A stretch of 64,000 nucleotides of DNA from Dryocosmus kuriphilus (lineage: Eukaryota; Arthropoda; Insecta; Hymenoptera; Cynipidae), in NCBI GenBank assembly GCA_038277395.1, contig CM076194.1:112681417-112745416 (forward strand), given 5' to 3'. Shown here in pieces: positions 1 through 12,337 of the stretch. The number at the start of each line of letters is the position of its first letter. Position 1 is the first letter of the stretch. A program made the translations under genes and the position numbers. The notes beneath the pieces were generated by a model, which saw only the letters and a program-made list of their open reading frames with translations, searched no databases and had not been told where the DNA came from.

Positions 1-222
1 GAAATGGAAAAGTAGTAGAGGCAAGTTTAGCTGATTTAGATCAGGTTGGTAAGTTCTGACCAATTATTTATTGTGGGTACGTAGTCACTAGAAATCCTAT
101 GGGGATTGTGTAAGATTAATGGTCAAAATGGACAATGAGTGTTTATGAATGGTGTTTTTTATTGTAAATAATACAGAGGAAAATTACAAAGTTTGAAAGC
201 GATAATAATCTATAACTTACAG

Positions 223-415
223 TACCTTTCTGTCCTGAAAGGGCGAGAGAAGAAGCTCATCGTTTGCGTCTCTATATTCGACGGACAGTGAAGAGATCTT
301 TACGCAGAGTTAGGTTGTATTACCTTTCAATTCAGAAAGAGCAATAGAGGAGTCGCAGCTTGCATCTCTATATTCGACGGACAGCGAAGAAATCCTTACG
401 CAGAGTTATGTTGGC
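223..415. repeat. two-copy tandem repeat, ~98 bp unit
   Basis: Two adjacent direct copies start at 223 and 321. Both run from a 'tacctttc' start to a shared 'cgcagagtta' block; the best-kept part is the 'ctctatattcgacggacag' segment in each. A third partial start occurs near 443. The open frame across 360-587 lies on this repeat and has no recognisable protein similarity, so I do not call it a gene. Confidence 0.7.
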
Positions 416-596
416 TAGAGTGAAAGGCAGGAACCGTATTAAAATTACCTTTCCTTTCACCTATCGAGCGATACACGAACGAAATGATACAGATCGAATC
501 CACGCGAATGTTCTTTTCCGGATGTATGACACTTTAGACTTAACCCGAACTAAACTCTACGATGATCGTATTAGCGACGACCAATGAGACTTTTTT

Positions 597-640
597 CACT
601 ATGTGACTTTGTTCACTATGTGACTTTGTTCTCTATGTGC
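597..640. repeat. 17-bp tandem repeat, ~2.5 copies
   Basis: The unit 'cactatgtgactttgtt' occurs at 597 and 614, followed by a partial degenerate third copy. Confidence 0.7.
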
Positions 641-793
641 AGTTATACTTGCAACTTGAGGCTATTTAACTTATTTCAGAGGGCGACGTGTACAGAGCAG
701 CCCCACGGAAAGAAAAAAGACAATTCTAGGGTCAATCTGGGGGTTTATGTATCCTGAGCTTCCATTGTAAAGATGGGAGTTTATGATAAAAGT

Positions 794-860
794 TACGTAC
801 GATCGGACTTTTGAAGAAATTCACGTACGATCGAACTTTTGACGATAGTCACGTACGATT
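794..860. repeat. 28-bp tandem repeat, ~2.4 copies
   Basis: The block 'acgtacgatcggactttt' recurs with 28-base spacing at 795, 823 and, truncated, 851. Confidence 0.7.
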
Positions 861-884
861 CTGATTATCATTCCTTAATGTTTA

Positions 885-1145
885 TTGTTCGTTTGGAAAC
901 ACTATCCTTGTTATAAAGATTGTAATGTGAGATTATAATATAAGTTACGTGTGTTTAAGGCTGCTCATCATGCACGTACGCTCGGATGTCGTCGCAAACC
1001 GCGTATGTTTTGTCTATCATCCATCGATATTTATAGTTTGTTCGGAAACACTATCTCTGGTATTAAAACAAGGATACGAGTTCATATTACGAGTACAAGT
1101 CTTATGCGGTCGAGACTCGTCATCCTGCACGTGCGCTCGGGTGTT
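885..1145. repeat. ~150-bp direct tandem duplication
   Basis: 'ggaaacactatc' is found at about 895 and 1044, and 'gcacgtrcgctcgg' at 971 and 1127, so a unit of about 150 bases is present twice. The short open frames at 949-1176 are created by this repeat. Confidence 0.6.
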
Positions 1146-1746
1146 TTTGAATGACGGACCAAACGAACTTCTATAATTGATGATAGCATATAAATTCTGT
1201 CATTGTGGAGAATGCCAATTGATTCTTTATATGGATTGAGAAGATTGGTCAACAGAGTCCTTTTGATGTGTTTAATGGTTATTGATTTATTATCGATTGA
1301 ATATTGATTGATTATCAGTTAACTATTGATTGAATGTCAGTGGATTCAATCTTCGATATTCTTCTTCTTTTGTCCTTTCTGACATTCGAATCTTGTACTT
1401 AAATAGTAATTAAAAATGCATAATCGTACATTAATAGTTCTACCTATTCATTAAGCTTCTTATTCATTTGTGTCTTTTAATTAATTATCTTATAATTAAA
1501 CATTAGTCTATAGAGTTAATTAGTGCGATGACCCAAGTTAATTGAATCTTGCTGCTATGATTATTTTGTCATTACTGACTCATCAACATTACTAAGATTT
1601 TTCTGTATGTGGTAATACGTTTTGATTATCTTGAGCGTACTACTTTATTTTAATCACTTGCTTATATCATTCCGTGATGGGACAACGACTTTAACCAGCT
1701 TTGTCTCTGTTACTTCATCGACCGTAGCACTTTTATCATAAGTTGA

Positions 1747-1789
1747 CATATGCTCGAGCGAATCTAGTCAGAACCTGCTCGAGCATGTG
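1747..1789. repeat. hairpin-forming inverted repeat
   Basis: Arms 1747-1759 and 1777-1789 are complementary over 13 bases with one mismatch (core atgctcgagc / gctcgagcat) around a 17-base loop. No role is implied by context. Confidence 0.6.
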
Positions 1790-2997
1790 TCATGCTAATG
1801 CGGTAAGTTATATGTCCTGTTATCCTATGTTACATTGAAAAGTTTTTAAATTTTATAAAATAATAATTTGAGGATGTAACAGTTTAATGTTATATATACA
1901 ATATGACGTGCGCCGAGGAAAAGGGGTTTGCTCTAAAAAGTGAGACTTTTCAGGACGAGCAGTCGAACTCGACCCGATAGAAGCAAATTTTAGGAGAGAG
2001 GAAAGGCGCAAAAAATCTTCCCTCTCCACTTACCACTACATTCTCACGCATATTATAGCGGCGTCTCTGCCACGTTTTCCTTTTCTTCCTATCACGAAAT
2101 TCAGTTATGTTTTAAAACATAAATCGTCAAAACCCAGCTAAATATTATCGAAAATGTTTGAAATTTGATATACATACACAGTATATCCTAGCGATGTCTA
2201 AAAAATCAAGAAAACAATTGAAGCTGCCTATTGTTTAATAATAATTAATTGCAAATTCAGGTCGGTCGTTAAGCACGTTTTTTTAGTTTCGGCGAAGAAA
2301 AGTGTGGATGAAACTTCAGAGTTGAAATAACTTCCAGTGAGAAATTTGTTCCTTACTACTAAAGAAAGATTTTTGGAAATTTTTAGATCGATTCATTAAA
2401 AATTGACGGAAATATCCATTATGTAAGAAAAACGCGCGACGCCCTTTACGATTGCACCGTGAGCTTCTCAACGTTCGCATGTACTTTCGGCGGTACTCGC
2501 GTATGAAGGATGCGACTTTTCCAAGAATTAGCATACAATTGAAAAAGCGAAAAATCTAAAGAGACAGAATGTAAACAAACCGCCTAGTGCCTTTGTTTTG
2601 AAATTAAATTTTTAACACAATTTAACACAATTTTTCTTATGAAAGAAGAAACAAATTAAATTTAATGGATTACTCTTTGGCACCCTTTGCCTATTTTGGC
2701 TATGAAAAAACGAACGAGAGACGAGGAAAAAGATAGGTCGTAGACGCGGCTCACGGATGAGGTATAGATGAGACGCGGAGATGTAGTGGTGAGTGGTGGG
2801 AGGTGCTTCACGGGATCTCGAAATCTCGAGCGAAAGTCCAATTTCTCGGGTGCCTGACAACTTAATTATTAGCAATAATAACGTTCAGAAATTTTTTTCG
2901 ATGGTTTCGTTAAAAAGAGCAATTCAAAAACTATCGAAAGGTGTACAAACCTCGATTTCGATTTTTTTAGAGTAAGAACCCTTTCTTCGGCGCACGT

Positions 2998-3030
2998 CAC
3001 ACACACACACACACATACACACACATATAT
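2998..3030. repeat. (CA)n microsatellite
   Basis: An almost pure CA run with two TA interruptions, seen directly. Confidence 0.9.
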
Positions 3031-4012
3031 TGCGACGAGGTATTTGAATCCCCGCACAAAATAATCCAAAAGCATACTGAGAATAACTGAGATATCGACA
3101 GATCCAAGGGTTTCATGATCACTTTATTATTCAATTATTGATATCGCTCGCTCGTATTCTTCTTCTCTTTAATGATTATCTCTTAATGATTTAATGGTTT
3201 TAATGATTAAGATAATTTGATTATTATCTTTCAATGAATTACGAGAGCTCAGAAACGTGATGCGCTGAGATAGAACTTGAATTGACGGAGATCGCACAAC
3301 ATCGTGGGATTACCCCTGGCACATGCACCTGGATGTGACTCCCTTTTTCTCAAAAACGTCAGGGGTACGGAACGGAACTCAACTTACTCGTCGAGGCTCT
3401 TGTGACAGTTGTCAGCTCGGGAGCAAGGTGAGATCACATGAGCGACTTGTGCCGAATCTACTCGCGAGCTCACTGAAACATGCGCGTCGACCGTGCGCGC
3501 GAGCCATCCTATGAGAACGTCACGCGTACACCACGAGAACCTTCCAGCCTTGTTTTCTCCGCCGCCACGCCTCGCATATAGTAACTTTCCTAGTAGCAAC
3601 GCCTGGCTTGTATGTTACAGGCCAGAATCTGGCCCATCATCTGCTCCCTCTAGTTGACCAGACTGGCAGGAGAAATAACCAGGCCAGACAAAAAAAAGGA
3701 TCTGGTGAATAAAGTAACCAGAATCTGGTATTTAATTTTAACACTATTAATTGATGTAGAAATGGATTAATGAATATTACTAAACATTTCGTAGCAAATT
3801 TGAAGAAAATATTCAAGCATTATTGACAGAAAATTAACTCTTTCCTTCTTAATTTAAACTTGGTGACCCTGTAAGTGCTTATGTGGTAGAATTGGTATTC
3901 AGCTATGCAATATGGTGTCGTGAGTGTTGACTATTTACCTGTTTAGTGGCGATCGTTAACGCGTTTAATGGTTCATTATCAGTTTTCGAGGTTTTCGATC
4001 TCCGTCTCTCCT

Positions 4013-4165
4013 AGAATTTTGGAAAGTAGCTCCGCTCTACTTGGTCCCCGAGGTCGAATATTGGTCATTGAGTGGCGGTTATCACTCATCGCTCGAGATC
4101 TGTCCGTTCGGGATTTCGTGGAGTGACTAAGTGGTATCCCGGAGAAAGTGTACCGAACGCAAAAA
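4013..4165 (+). repeat. dispersed repeat, copy 1 (paired with 12838-12985)
   Basis: From 'aagtagctccgctctact' to 'gtaccgaacgcaaaa' this segment matches 12838-12985 closely on the same strand, with a few substitutions. The two copies flank the Gypsy-type element, one 2.05 kb before gag and one just after the candidate 3' LTR. They could be remnants of LTR sequence or an unrelated repeat. Confidence 0.65.
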
Positions 4166-5196
4166 CAACGTCATTTTGTGGAGGCGAAATCCTTAAATAA
4201 ATTAAAGGTCTCATTAAAAATGTAGCTTTTAGATAAATTAAAGTCAAACCAAGAGTAAACCCTCTAAGGGCTTTAAAGTTAAAGTAAGAGTGATCTCAGC
4301 ACACATTAACACCAACCACATAGTGAAATTCGGAAACTCATTCGTTCGGGATAAAACGGTTACACCGGAACGCCGAGCAGGAACATACTTGGAAGGTGAT
4401 ATCCATCACTGAGTGAGAACTCTGCAAACTCTCTCGCGACAAGTAAAAGTCTAACGACGTACAAAGTAAGTATATGACAGATATTCCATTTCTTTTGCAC
4501 ACTTCCTCTCCCGTATTTTCGAATAAGGGGACGGTAGGTGTATATTATATTTATATGCATACAATTAGATAGTGTAATTCGATTAAAACTTCTTGTTTCT
4601 AAAAATAAAAAGATGTCATTCCGAAGCGTAATTGAGCTTCCCTAAATCACCGTGTTTAACTAGATACCTCATCTCTTCCTAAAAACGAATAAAATTAATT
4701 AGCAGTCGGAGTTCAGACAGGAGTTGGAAAATCAACTTCCCCACGATAAAAATGAAAATAAACAACTACATAATTTCTAATTGTCAGTTTGAGTTTCTTC
4801 GAAATTACGAACAAGTCCACGCGTTCTAATACTGGAATAAATAATATTTATTGGTTCGTAACAAACTGTGGTGGCGGTGGTGGGATGAATTTTCCCAAAT
4901 TAGACATTTTTCCTTAATTAGGAATTTTCCTAATCATGTGACTTTTTCCAAATTTTCGCGACATTTGCCATTCGCGACTGCCTACCAAACCCTTGTTCAT
5001 TTTTGTGAATTGATGTTTATAACCAAAATTAAAAAAAAAAGGATTTACATTTTTCTTAATTTAAAAAAAAAAATGTTGTGTGAAATTTAAATTTTTAATT
5101 TAAACTTTAGAAATATAGGATCAATCATCTGAATTTTTGAAACGGTAAAATACTGTATTTTCCTAATCCTTTATTTTAAAATTTTTCCTGCCTGTT

Positions 5197-5352
5197 CTTT
5201 GTAGTAGGGCTTTTCCTGCTTGCGCTTTGGAGCAGAGATTTTCCTGTCTGTGCTTTGTAGCAGGGCTTTTCCTTTGGCTTGTGCTTTGGAGCAGAGCTTT
5301 TCCTGCCTGTGCTTTGTAGCAGGGCTTTTTCTGCCTGTGCTTTGCAGCAGGG
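5197..5352. repeat. minisatellite, ~28-bp unit, ~5.5 copies
   Basis: Units begin with 'cttt' at 5197, 5225, 5253, 5284, 5312 and 5340. Neighbouring units alternate between 'tagyaggg' and 'gagcagag' variants, so the array grew partly as a 56-bp dimer; one unit is 31 bases long. Open frames on both strands here are a by-product of the repeat. Confidence 0.85.
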
Positions 5353-6215
5353 TAATTATCCTTGTCTATCCTACCAAATATTTCCAATTTTATTCTTTAC
5401 AGATGTATAGATTTTATATGAGTTCAGATACAATTCACAAATGTAACAAATGTAAGCATAAATCACGACGAGGTAAAAAAGAAACCAGGAAAATCTTCGA
5501 TCGATTAGCTGCTCTCAAGTTAGAAGCTTGTCCCTCGACCATTAGCTTCCTATGTGCAGATCAAAGAACTGAAAAGCGATACCGAGTTTAAAACGCTTTT
5601 TGATTCATTGTTTGCTAGGGCCGATGCTTTTGTAGCACAAAAACAGATTCAGAAGCAAGTAAAAAAAAACCTACCATATTAAAGGTCGAAAAGGTTAATT
5701 TATTGCAAAACATATCTTGCTCTTCTAACAATTTTAAATCCCAAGGTTCAAGTGGAGAACATACTCAAGTGTGATTCATCAAGCTACTGAACTGAGAATT
5801 CGCAGTTAGTGCATACTTTTAAAATAATAAGAGGGAGCGGTACAAAGAAGCAAACTGCTCAATTTCAAAACAAATTTCAAGCATTTATAATAAAAAAATG
5901 TTTCAACTTTTCAATTTTCTATTCAATAGCTTTCAAGAAGTAACCTTGTAAAGTGTGAAGTACTCAATGTGTAGATATTCAACTTACATATTACGAGCAT
6001 TATAATATATAGGCATTTCATTTGGTATGTAATATTGATTATGCCTATGCATTTATGCGTGGTGGTATAAACTTGCTCCTATTACCACAAATACTTGTTG
6101 CGTTTGTATATTAAATTATCGTCTACCTGTAATTCGAGTCAGAGCTAATCTGAACTTGGTAATCAAAATCCTGTCCGTTAGTATAGGTCAAGATTTTTCT
6201 CGGGTATTTTCCAAA

Positions 6216-7277
6216 ATGCCGGACAAAGGTTCAAACAAGGCCCCGGACCCGGAAAATGCTTACGGAAACACTAGCGTACTTAGAGTTCAACCAAATATAA
6301 ATGCAACTATGCACCCATAAATGGATGCTTCTAGGGTAATGTTATCCATGCTCCAATATCTGACATTACAGCAAAGTACTAGTCACCTCCCTCGAAATAA
6401 GCAATTTAACACGGTCAATGAGTTAATCGCCCATTTAAAAACAGGGTTCGCTCCTAAAAAAAAGTACCAATACTACTTTCAGGAGTTAGTAAGCCTTAGG
6501 ATGCGATCGATGGAGACGGTTAGCGATTACTACGGTCGTGTACAAGCGTTAATCACGGGAGCCGGCCAGGCACTAGAGTAAAAATATGCAAAAACCTTAC
6601 ATGACGGGATCCTTGATAAAACAGAAAGAGATATTATGATAAGGTCTGTGTTGGAATGTGAGTTAGATGCGTTTATTCGGGTGTTACCGGACGAAATGTC
6701 GACTTTCGTAGACACACGTAAATCAGCGGATTTGTTGGTCGCATAAGAGTACCTCCTTTACGTTGAGGAACGCCAAAGGCTTCTAAAGAAGTCAGAAGCT
6801 TCTAGTACTTCTTACCACTTGTCTAGACGCGATTCAGTCGACATCTATAAAACCGAAAGGGGACGGTCATTGAGCCCATATTCTATGTCAGAAAAATCGG
6901 AGAAAAGGGATGAAAAGTTGTCTCTCCCTAGCGAAGCAGCAACAGTAAATCCTAATCTGGCCCTTGCCCAGCTAATGCAGCACTTGGCAAGTCAATATAC
7001 AGGCCAATATCCGCCGTATCCAATGCCAGGTTTCTTCTACCCTTATTACCCTTTTTCTTCTATGACCTATCCCTCTCCTACCATGGGGCTATCAGGGATA
7101 ACGCAAATGCGCCAGCAGTTGTATACCCCTAATAGAACGTACACCCGGTCCCCCTCCCCGGGACCCAATGGAAAAGGAAACTTAGAACAACATTTAAACT
7201 CCACCTCGACTCATTACCAAGGCGCGAGAAGTGCCATGTACTGGCTATCAACACAACTGAAAATGATCTGGCGGTAG
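6216..7277 (+). pseudogene. gag: Gag of the Gypsy-type element (broken)
   Basis: One frame runs from an ATG at 6216 to 7277, interrupted by in-frame stops near 6318, 6579 and 6744. The middle part (6321-6746) is rich in charged and helical residues like Gypsy capsid proteins. The last third is proline- and tyrosine-rich (around 7000-7110). No CCHC zinc knuckle is present, and at about 7230-7280 the reading moves into a different frame with linker sequence just before RT, so the nucleocapsid end and most of the protease seem to be lost. The family assignment rests mainly on position and on the pol downstream. Confidence 0.6.
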
Positions 7278-8815
7278 ATATACCTCCCAAAGAGTTAATT
7301 CCTTTTGATTATTTCACGGCTCCTGGCGGATCTTCATCGAATTTAGATGAGGGACTCTTTGCCGTAAATTCTCCAGAGAATTGAGACCAATACTCCCTGG
7401 AAAGGATCGAAAAGGTGGTTGGAAACTTCCATATCTCTCACTTGAACACAGAAGAGCAACAAATGACCATCGGTTGGGTCGAAGATTTTCCGGACGTCTT
7501 TCATCTGAGAGGCAAACCTCTGTCAGATACTCATTTGATTTAGCACAGAATCCCGACCATTGATGATGAGGTCATAATAAAAAAAAACCTTATTAATATA
7601 GGACGCAACTTACAGAAATCATATTAGATCAAATACAAAAACAGCAGCAGGCTGGAATTATTAGTAACTCCAAGACTCCGTATAACTCACCCCTTTGCAT
7701 TATTAAAAAAAAAAAAAAGATGGGTCCGGGGAAAAGAAGTGGCGAGTAGTAATAGAGTAGTAATAGTAGTAATAGAGCCCTAAATAAGAAGGTGATTGAA
7801 AATGCATATCCGCTCCCCAATATAACCGACATTCTGGATCAATTAGGCAACACTCAGTATTTTTCAGTTCATGACCTGGCCAGTGGTTATCACCTAATAG
7901 AAACTCATCCTGACGACCGAGCCAAGACTGCTTTTTCGAGGCCCCGGGGGCATTTCGAATATCTAAGAATGCCCATGGGCATTAAGAATACCCCAGCAAT
8001 ATTCCAGTGTCTAATGGACACGGTTTTGAAGAGAATAAACGGGACGGAGGTGTTTATTTATCTGGAAGATATTGTTGTGTACTCGCAGACATTGGGAGGA
8101 CACAGTATTAAAATTAGACGTCTTGTGTCACGATTGCGGGACGCAAATCTTAAATTACACCCGGACAAATGTGATTTCCTCCGTACTGAGGTAGGCTATC
8201 TAGGTCACATCATTGGAAAAGACGGTGTAAAATCTAACCCGGCGAAAATATCCGTCATCAGGAATTTCCCGCAACCTAAGAGAGTTAAGGCGGTTCGACA
8301 ATTCCTAGGTCTCACAGGCTATTATCGTAGATTCATCAAGGATTGTGCAGCTATTTCTAAACCGCTGACAGAGTTGCTTAAAAAGAATGGACGATGGGAG
8401 TGGGGATAACCATAGGAGGATAGTTTTGAAAAACTTAAGAACTACTTCTGTACAGAACCCATCCTTATCTATCCCGATTTCAAGCAACCATTTAAGTTAA
8501 CCACTGATGCGTCTGATCACGCCATTGGCGCGATTCTGACTCAGGAAAGGGACGGAGTGGACATGCCGATTGCCTACTTTCCAAGGTACTGACACCATGT
8601 GAGCAGAGATACCTCAAGACGGAGAAAGAGTGTGGCCATCCTATACTCTGTAACCAATTTCCGTCCATATTTATATGGACGAAAATTCATCCTATCCTGC
8701 AATTATGAGCCTATCCATTGGATTACTTATATTACTAATCCCGGAGCTAGGTTGCTAAAGTGGCGCTTAATCGGTGAATAGAAGCCCTATCTGGAAATCA
8801 GGAAGAAAAAAATAA
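7230..8815 (+). pseudogene. pol: Reverse transcriptase and RNase H of the Gypsy-type element (broken)
   Basis: The RT-preceding linker and the N-terminal RT (7290-7737) have stops at 7381, 7542 and 7627. A small TAG/TAA-rich repeat (7744-7776) then disrupts the frame. The palm reads cleanly from 7792 to 8409. Family motifs are visible: a 'YPLPNI' start, 'HDLASGYH', 'AFSRPRGHFEYLRMPMGI' and the post-palm 'FLGLTGYYRRFI'. The catalytic YxDD box is YLED at 8059-8070, so one of the paired aspartates is glutamate. RNase H follows in the same frame after a stop at 8407, with 'TTDASDHAIGAIL' and 'LLKWRL'. The codons mark this as Ty3/Gypsy pol; it cannot be functional. Confidence 0.85.
7744..7776. repeat. 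TAG/TAA-rich trinucleotide repeat inside RT
   Basis: A run of tagtaa/tagtag triplets preceded by a 14-base A tract interrupts the RT frame and replaces several conserved RT residues. Confidence 0.7.
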
Positions 8816-10803
8816 TAGTCCACTTGACAGTGGTTACTCTGGAGATTCTAGTAGTTCAACTGACCCTATGAGCATCCCCACTGACTCTGTTAAAAGCATA
8901 CAGGCGTTCTCCATTCATGATAGGTCTAGTGAAAGTTAAGCTTCACCAATAACCCGATCGCAGAGTACATCTCAAGCTTCTGAGCCTTTCACCAGCAAGG
9001 AACCGGTTGCTGGCAAGCTAAGAAGAACCAACTCGGAACGAGTAGGAAATGAAAAGCGGCTCACACTCCTCAAATTCTTTTCAATCTCTTCAAATTGTGG
9101 AAATTGAACCTCGTAACGACGGGGAAAGTCTTTGCACCGAGAATGCACCGGCCCCCGCCGTTGAAAAAGTTTCCGGGGTGGGAATAAAAAGTACAGTGTG
9201 TTGTAAAGATTTGCCGGAGGAAGATAACCTTCCTCTTGACGGCCTATCGTCACACAGAAAGTCATATTTACCAACACCTAGACATTTGCCATCCATTTCG
9301 CGGAGCCTACCACCTTTCTAAACGAATCAAACGAACCAAAGCTTGGAGTCCTCGGTACTCGCCCAGTACGGGAAAGAACCGGAATAAAACCCAGAAAAAT
9401 TGCAATCCAACCTAATTCTGGAACCTCCATCGATGCTGGCAACCCAATGTTATCCCCCAGCACATTTATTAACGTAAGTATTCCGTACGTTGATACTCCG
9501 ATCCCTTCATCAGAATCCGATCTGCAACCAAAAACTTGTAATAATGAGCTAAAAGCCGAAACAATCCGGAATGCATGGACTGAACCATTGAATTATCGAC
9601 GCGATAACTACGCGTATTTCATATCTGAGGATTGTGAATCGACTAATCCCATTTTTAAGCTGCTTTTGGCTCCTGAAAATGTATACACACAAGATCTTTG
9701 GGAACAGCGACCGAAAATGGGACAAGTAGTTGTAACTCCGTGAGAAAAATATAAGAATTATTCCATCGTGGTCAAGGTTCATTATTTTCATGATACTAAT
9801 TGGAAAGACGTGAAGCTCAGCCTGCAAACTTTAAGGGTAGCCCTTGAACTTGATAATCAGAAAACATGCCGTATGGCGAATTCATTCGATTTATTAGGTC
9901 CGTTGAGTCAAAATAAGATGTTTAAATTACTAACAGAAATATTCTAGTGTAGGCACATCACTCCCACCCTGTGTCATGGAAAAGTAGAAGTCCCGCCTAG
10001 GGAACTACGAGAACAAATTATCGCCGAATACCACAATAGTCTCGTGGGTGGCCATAAAGGCGTGATGAAAACATATCGTCGCATATGGGGAACGTATACG
10101 TATACGGGAATGAGAAATAAAATAAACGAATACATCCGTAAATGTAAAAGTTGTCTGGAAAACAAGCTGTTTAGGGCAAAAACCAAAGAACCCATGGTAA
10201 TAACCGATACTCCCCTGGGTGTATTTGATAAGGTATCTTTGGATACTATTGACAAACTCGTCACTACTCCCAGCGGGAATTGCCATATCCTGACAATACA
10301 AGACAACTTTAGCAAATTTTGTATAGCCGTATCCATACCGAACTTTAAAACGACCATTATCGCGCACGCAGTTGCGACCCATTTGATTTCCCAATATGGG
10401 GCTCCGAGGTGCATCCTTACAATCCTTACAGATCGCGGAGGTAGTTTCGTGAGCAAAGTGCGTCGAAAGTTAGAGAAGATTTTCGGAATCAAACAGTTAA
10501 CTACATCAGGGTATAGGCCTCAAACAAACAGGTCCCTAGAAAGAAGCCATGTAGTTCTCGCCGACTACATCAAGCACTATGCGACCGATTATGATGACTG
10601 GGACAGGCTTCTTCCCTTTGCCATGTTCGCCTACAACATCCCCGAACATGAAGCAACCCAGTTCACTCCATTTGAACTGATATACGGAAAGGCCGCTAGA
10701 GCACCAAGCTCATTTCCAGCGGAAGAGCGTCTCGAATCCTAAGGATCGTATTTAAAATATCTAATCAACAAGTTAGATGAAATCCGAAAAATTGCGGCTT
10801 AAA
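8816..10803 (+). pseudogene. pol: Integrase and preceding linker of the Gypsy-type element (broken)
   Basis: A serine-rich linker with shifts and stops spans about 8816-9440. From 9447 one frame continues through 9743, a stop, and the integrase proper (about 9950-10741). The zinc-binding HHCC region is visible at about 10020-10160 (H...H in 'EYHNSLVGGHKG', C-x2-C in 'CKSC'). The DDE core keeps the aspartate in 'VSLDTID', the aspartate in 'LTDRGGSF' and the glutamate in 'LERSH'. A C-terminal stretch with another stop runs to about 10800. By family knowledge this enzyme joins cDNA ends to the genome; the copy is disrupted upstream but its catalytic triad is present. Confidence 0.85.
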
Positions 10804-11146
10804 ACCTTATTAAGTCCAAAGCAAGATCAAAAGAATACTACGACCAAAAACCACGACCGTTGAACCGGTGAAAAGGTAATTGTCTCCAAAGATGTCAGGA
10901 AAAACAAATTTGACAGTCGAGCGACCGGTACTTACACAATCGCTGGGTTTACAGAAAAAAATAATATTATTCTCGAAATAGAAGATGGTTATCGATCTTC
11001 CAAACATGCGGACAAGCTTCTGAACGCCCATTGTTGAAAAATAAAATAAATAAATATGTGTACAATAAAATAAAATAAGGGGATAAAGAAATTGTTTTCT
11101 ATAGCTATAATCTACGTAATTGTAATTTAATCTAGATTTAACAACC

Positions 11147-12335
11147 TTGTTCTCTCTTAGGAGACGCGATATGTATACCGTGATTATAAGCCTGTGTATC
11201 CTGCCGTCAAGTTTAGGAGATCCTAACGTATCACAACACGGAGTCACCTATCAGAACGAGCCATTTAAGGTTAGCACTGGGGTTTACTACGAGAGGGTGA
11301 GTCTTTTGCGACAACAAGTCACTACTTGCCAATACCTGCTGGACGATGTTTCATTAAAAAATCGTCTGACGATAGCGCAGAATATACGGGGACCATAACA
11401 TTACAGATGGAAGAACTGAATCTGAAATTCCGACCCTCTACTGGTCAGCTGTTCCCAAGTAGCATAAAGCGTCGATAAAGGAGCTTTACGCTCCTCAGTG
11501 GACTACTTGGTGAGGTCCTGCATCCCATCATGGGATTCTTGATATTCGATCAAGATCAGGGAATGGACGAAAGAATCGATGAACTCAACCGCAGCCAGAA
11601 AAATATCACCTACCTCCTAGGGGCTCAAACACATGTAGTTCGGGCCGAACTAGAGAAAATCCATGGAGAAATAGAAAAGGACAATCAACGTTTTGACGAA
11701 TACGAGAAGAAATTAGTCCATTTTAATGATGAAATGAACAAACTCAGCGAGAACTATTCCAAATTCCAGTATATAGAAGTACTGAAAACGACAACACACA
11801 CAATAGAAACAGGAATAGAACATTTTATCTTATCCGGAAATCAACTACTGGATGCGATACATGCAGCTAGAAAAGTTCTTCTACACCCCATGCTCTTAAC
11901 ATCAGAACAATCAGAGCCAATCTTACGGGATATACAAGATAAGCTGCCAAAAGCTTTATTTCCAGTGCAAGGCCCTAAGATCAGCCTAGGCAACTTAATT
12001 AAGATCATGATCACAACAATATCCATTAATAATAGCAAACTAAAGTTTATTTTGGTTACTCCTCTGACGAATAAGAACGATTACACCCTGTATCAGATCC
12101 ATTCGGTGCCAGTTCACGAAATTGACGTCTGAAATGGAACTCAAAGGGCCTACATATTGCCGAAGACACCATACGTCGCCAGAGAGGAAAACATAAAAAC
12201 CTCCATAGGGAATATACGCAGTAGAAAAAAAAAAGAGAGAGAACAAACAAAATTTGCGATGCAATGCAAACTCTAGACGTTCAGGAATATATCAGAGCTT
12301 CCTTGAGGACAAGGGAGGTAAATATTCCTGGGTGG
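11147..12335 (+). pseudogene. env: Envelope-like (env) ORF relic of the Gypsy-type element
   Basis: Located between integrase and the candidate 3' LTR, where errantiviruses carry env. The 5' piece (11147-11398) starts with a hydrophobic stretch that could be a signal peptide. The larger piece (11530-12132) is charged and helical with a probable coiled coil in its first half, followed by a weakly hydrophobic part near 12000. The two pieces are in different frames with stops between, and no clear C-terminal membrane anchor survives before 12338. Similarity to the fusion-protein-like Env of errantiviruses is inferred from position and overall character, not from a diagnostic motif. Confidence 0.55.
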
Positions 12336-12337
12336 GG

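Larger units (their letters stand above)
1146..3600. other. AT-rich non-coding stretch, no gene recognised
   Basis: Short open frames occur on both strands (for example 2316-2534 minus and 2612-2875 minus), but none shows domain motifs, splice structure or family similarity. A CA-rich microsatellite lies at 2998-3030. The stretch 3250-3600 is markedly more GC-rich than its surroundings and could be an old LTR or promoter, which I cannot show. Confidence 0.4.
3601..6215. other. non-coding stretch with dispersed repeat and minisatellite
   Basis: No convincing gene. It contains CTGG/CCAG-rich sequence at 3600-3740, one copy of a dispersed repeat at 4013-4165, and a minisatellite at 5197-5352. 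The segment just before 6216 would be the 5' leader of the following Gypsy-type element, but I find no 5' LTR matching the candidate 3' LTR. Confidence 0.4.

Noticed and set aside
5163..5387. Open frame with a repeated lysine/glutamine-rich peptide on the minus strand
   Set aside because: It is read entirely from the 28-bp minisatellite, and the opposite strand is open too; no independent coding evidence.
9974..10492. Minus-strand frames of 172 and 129 codons
   Set aside because: They are antisense to the integrase, whose motifs are clear on the plus strand.
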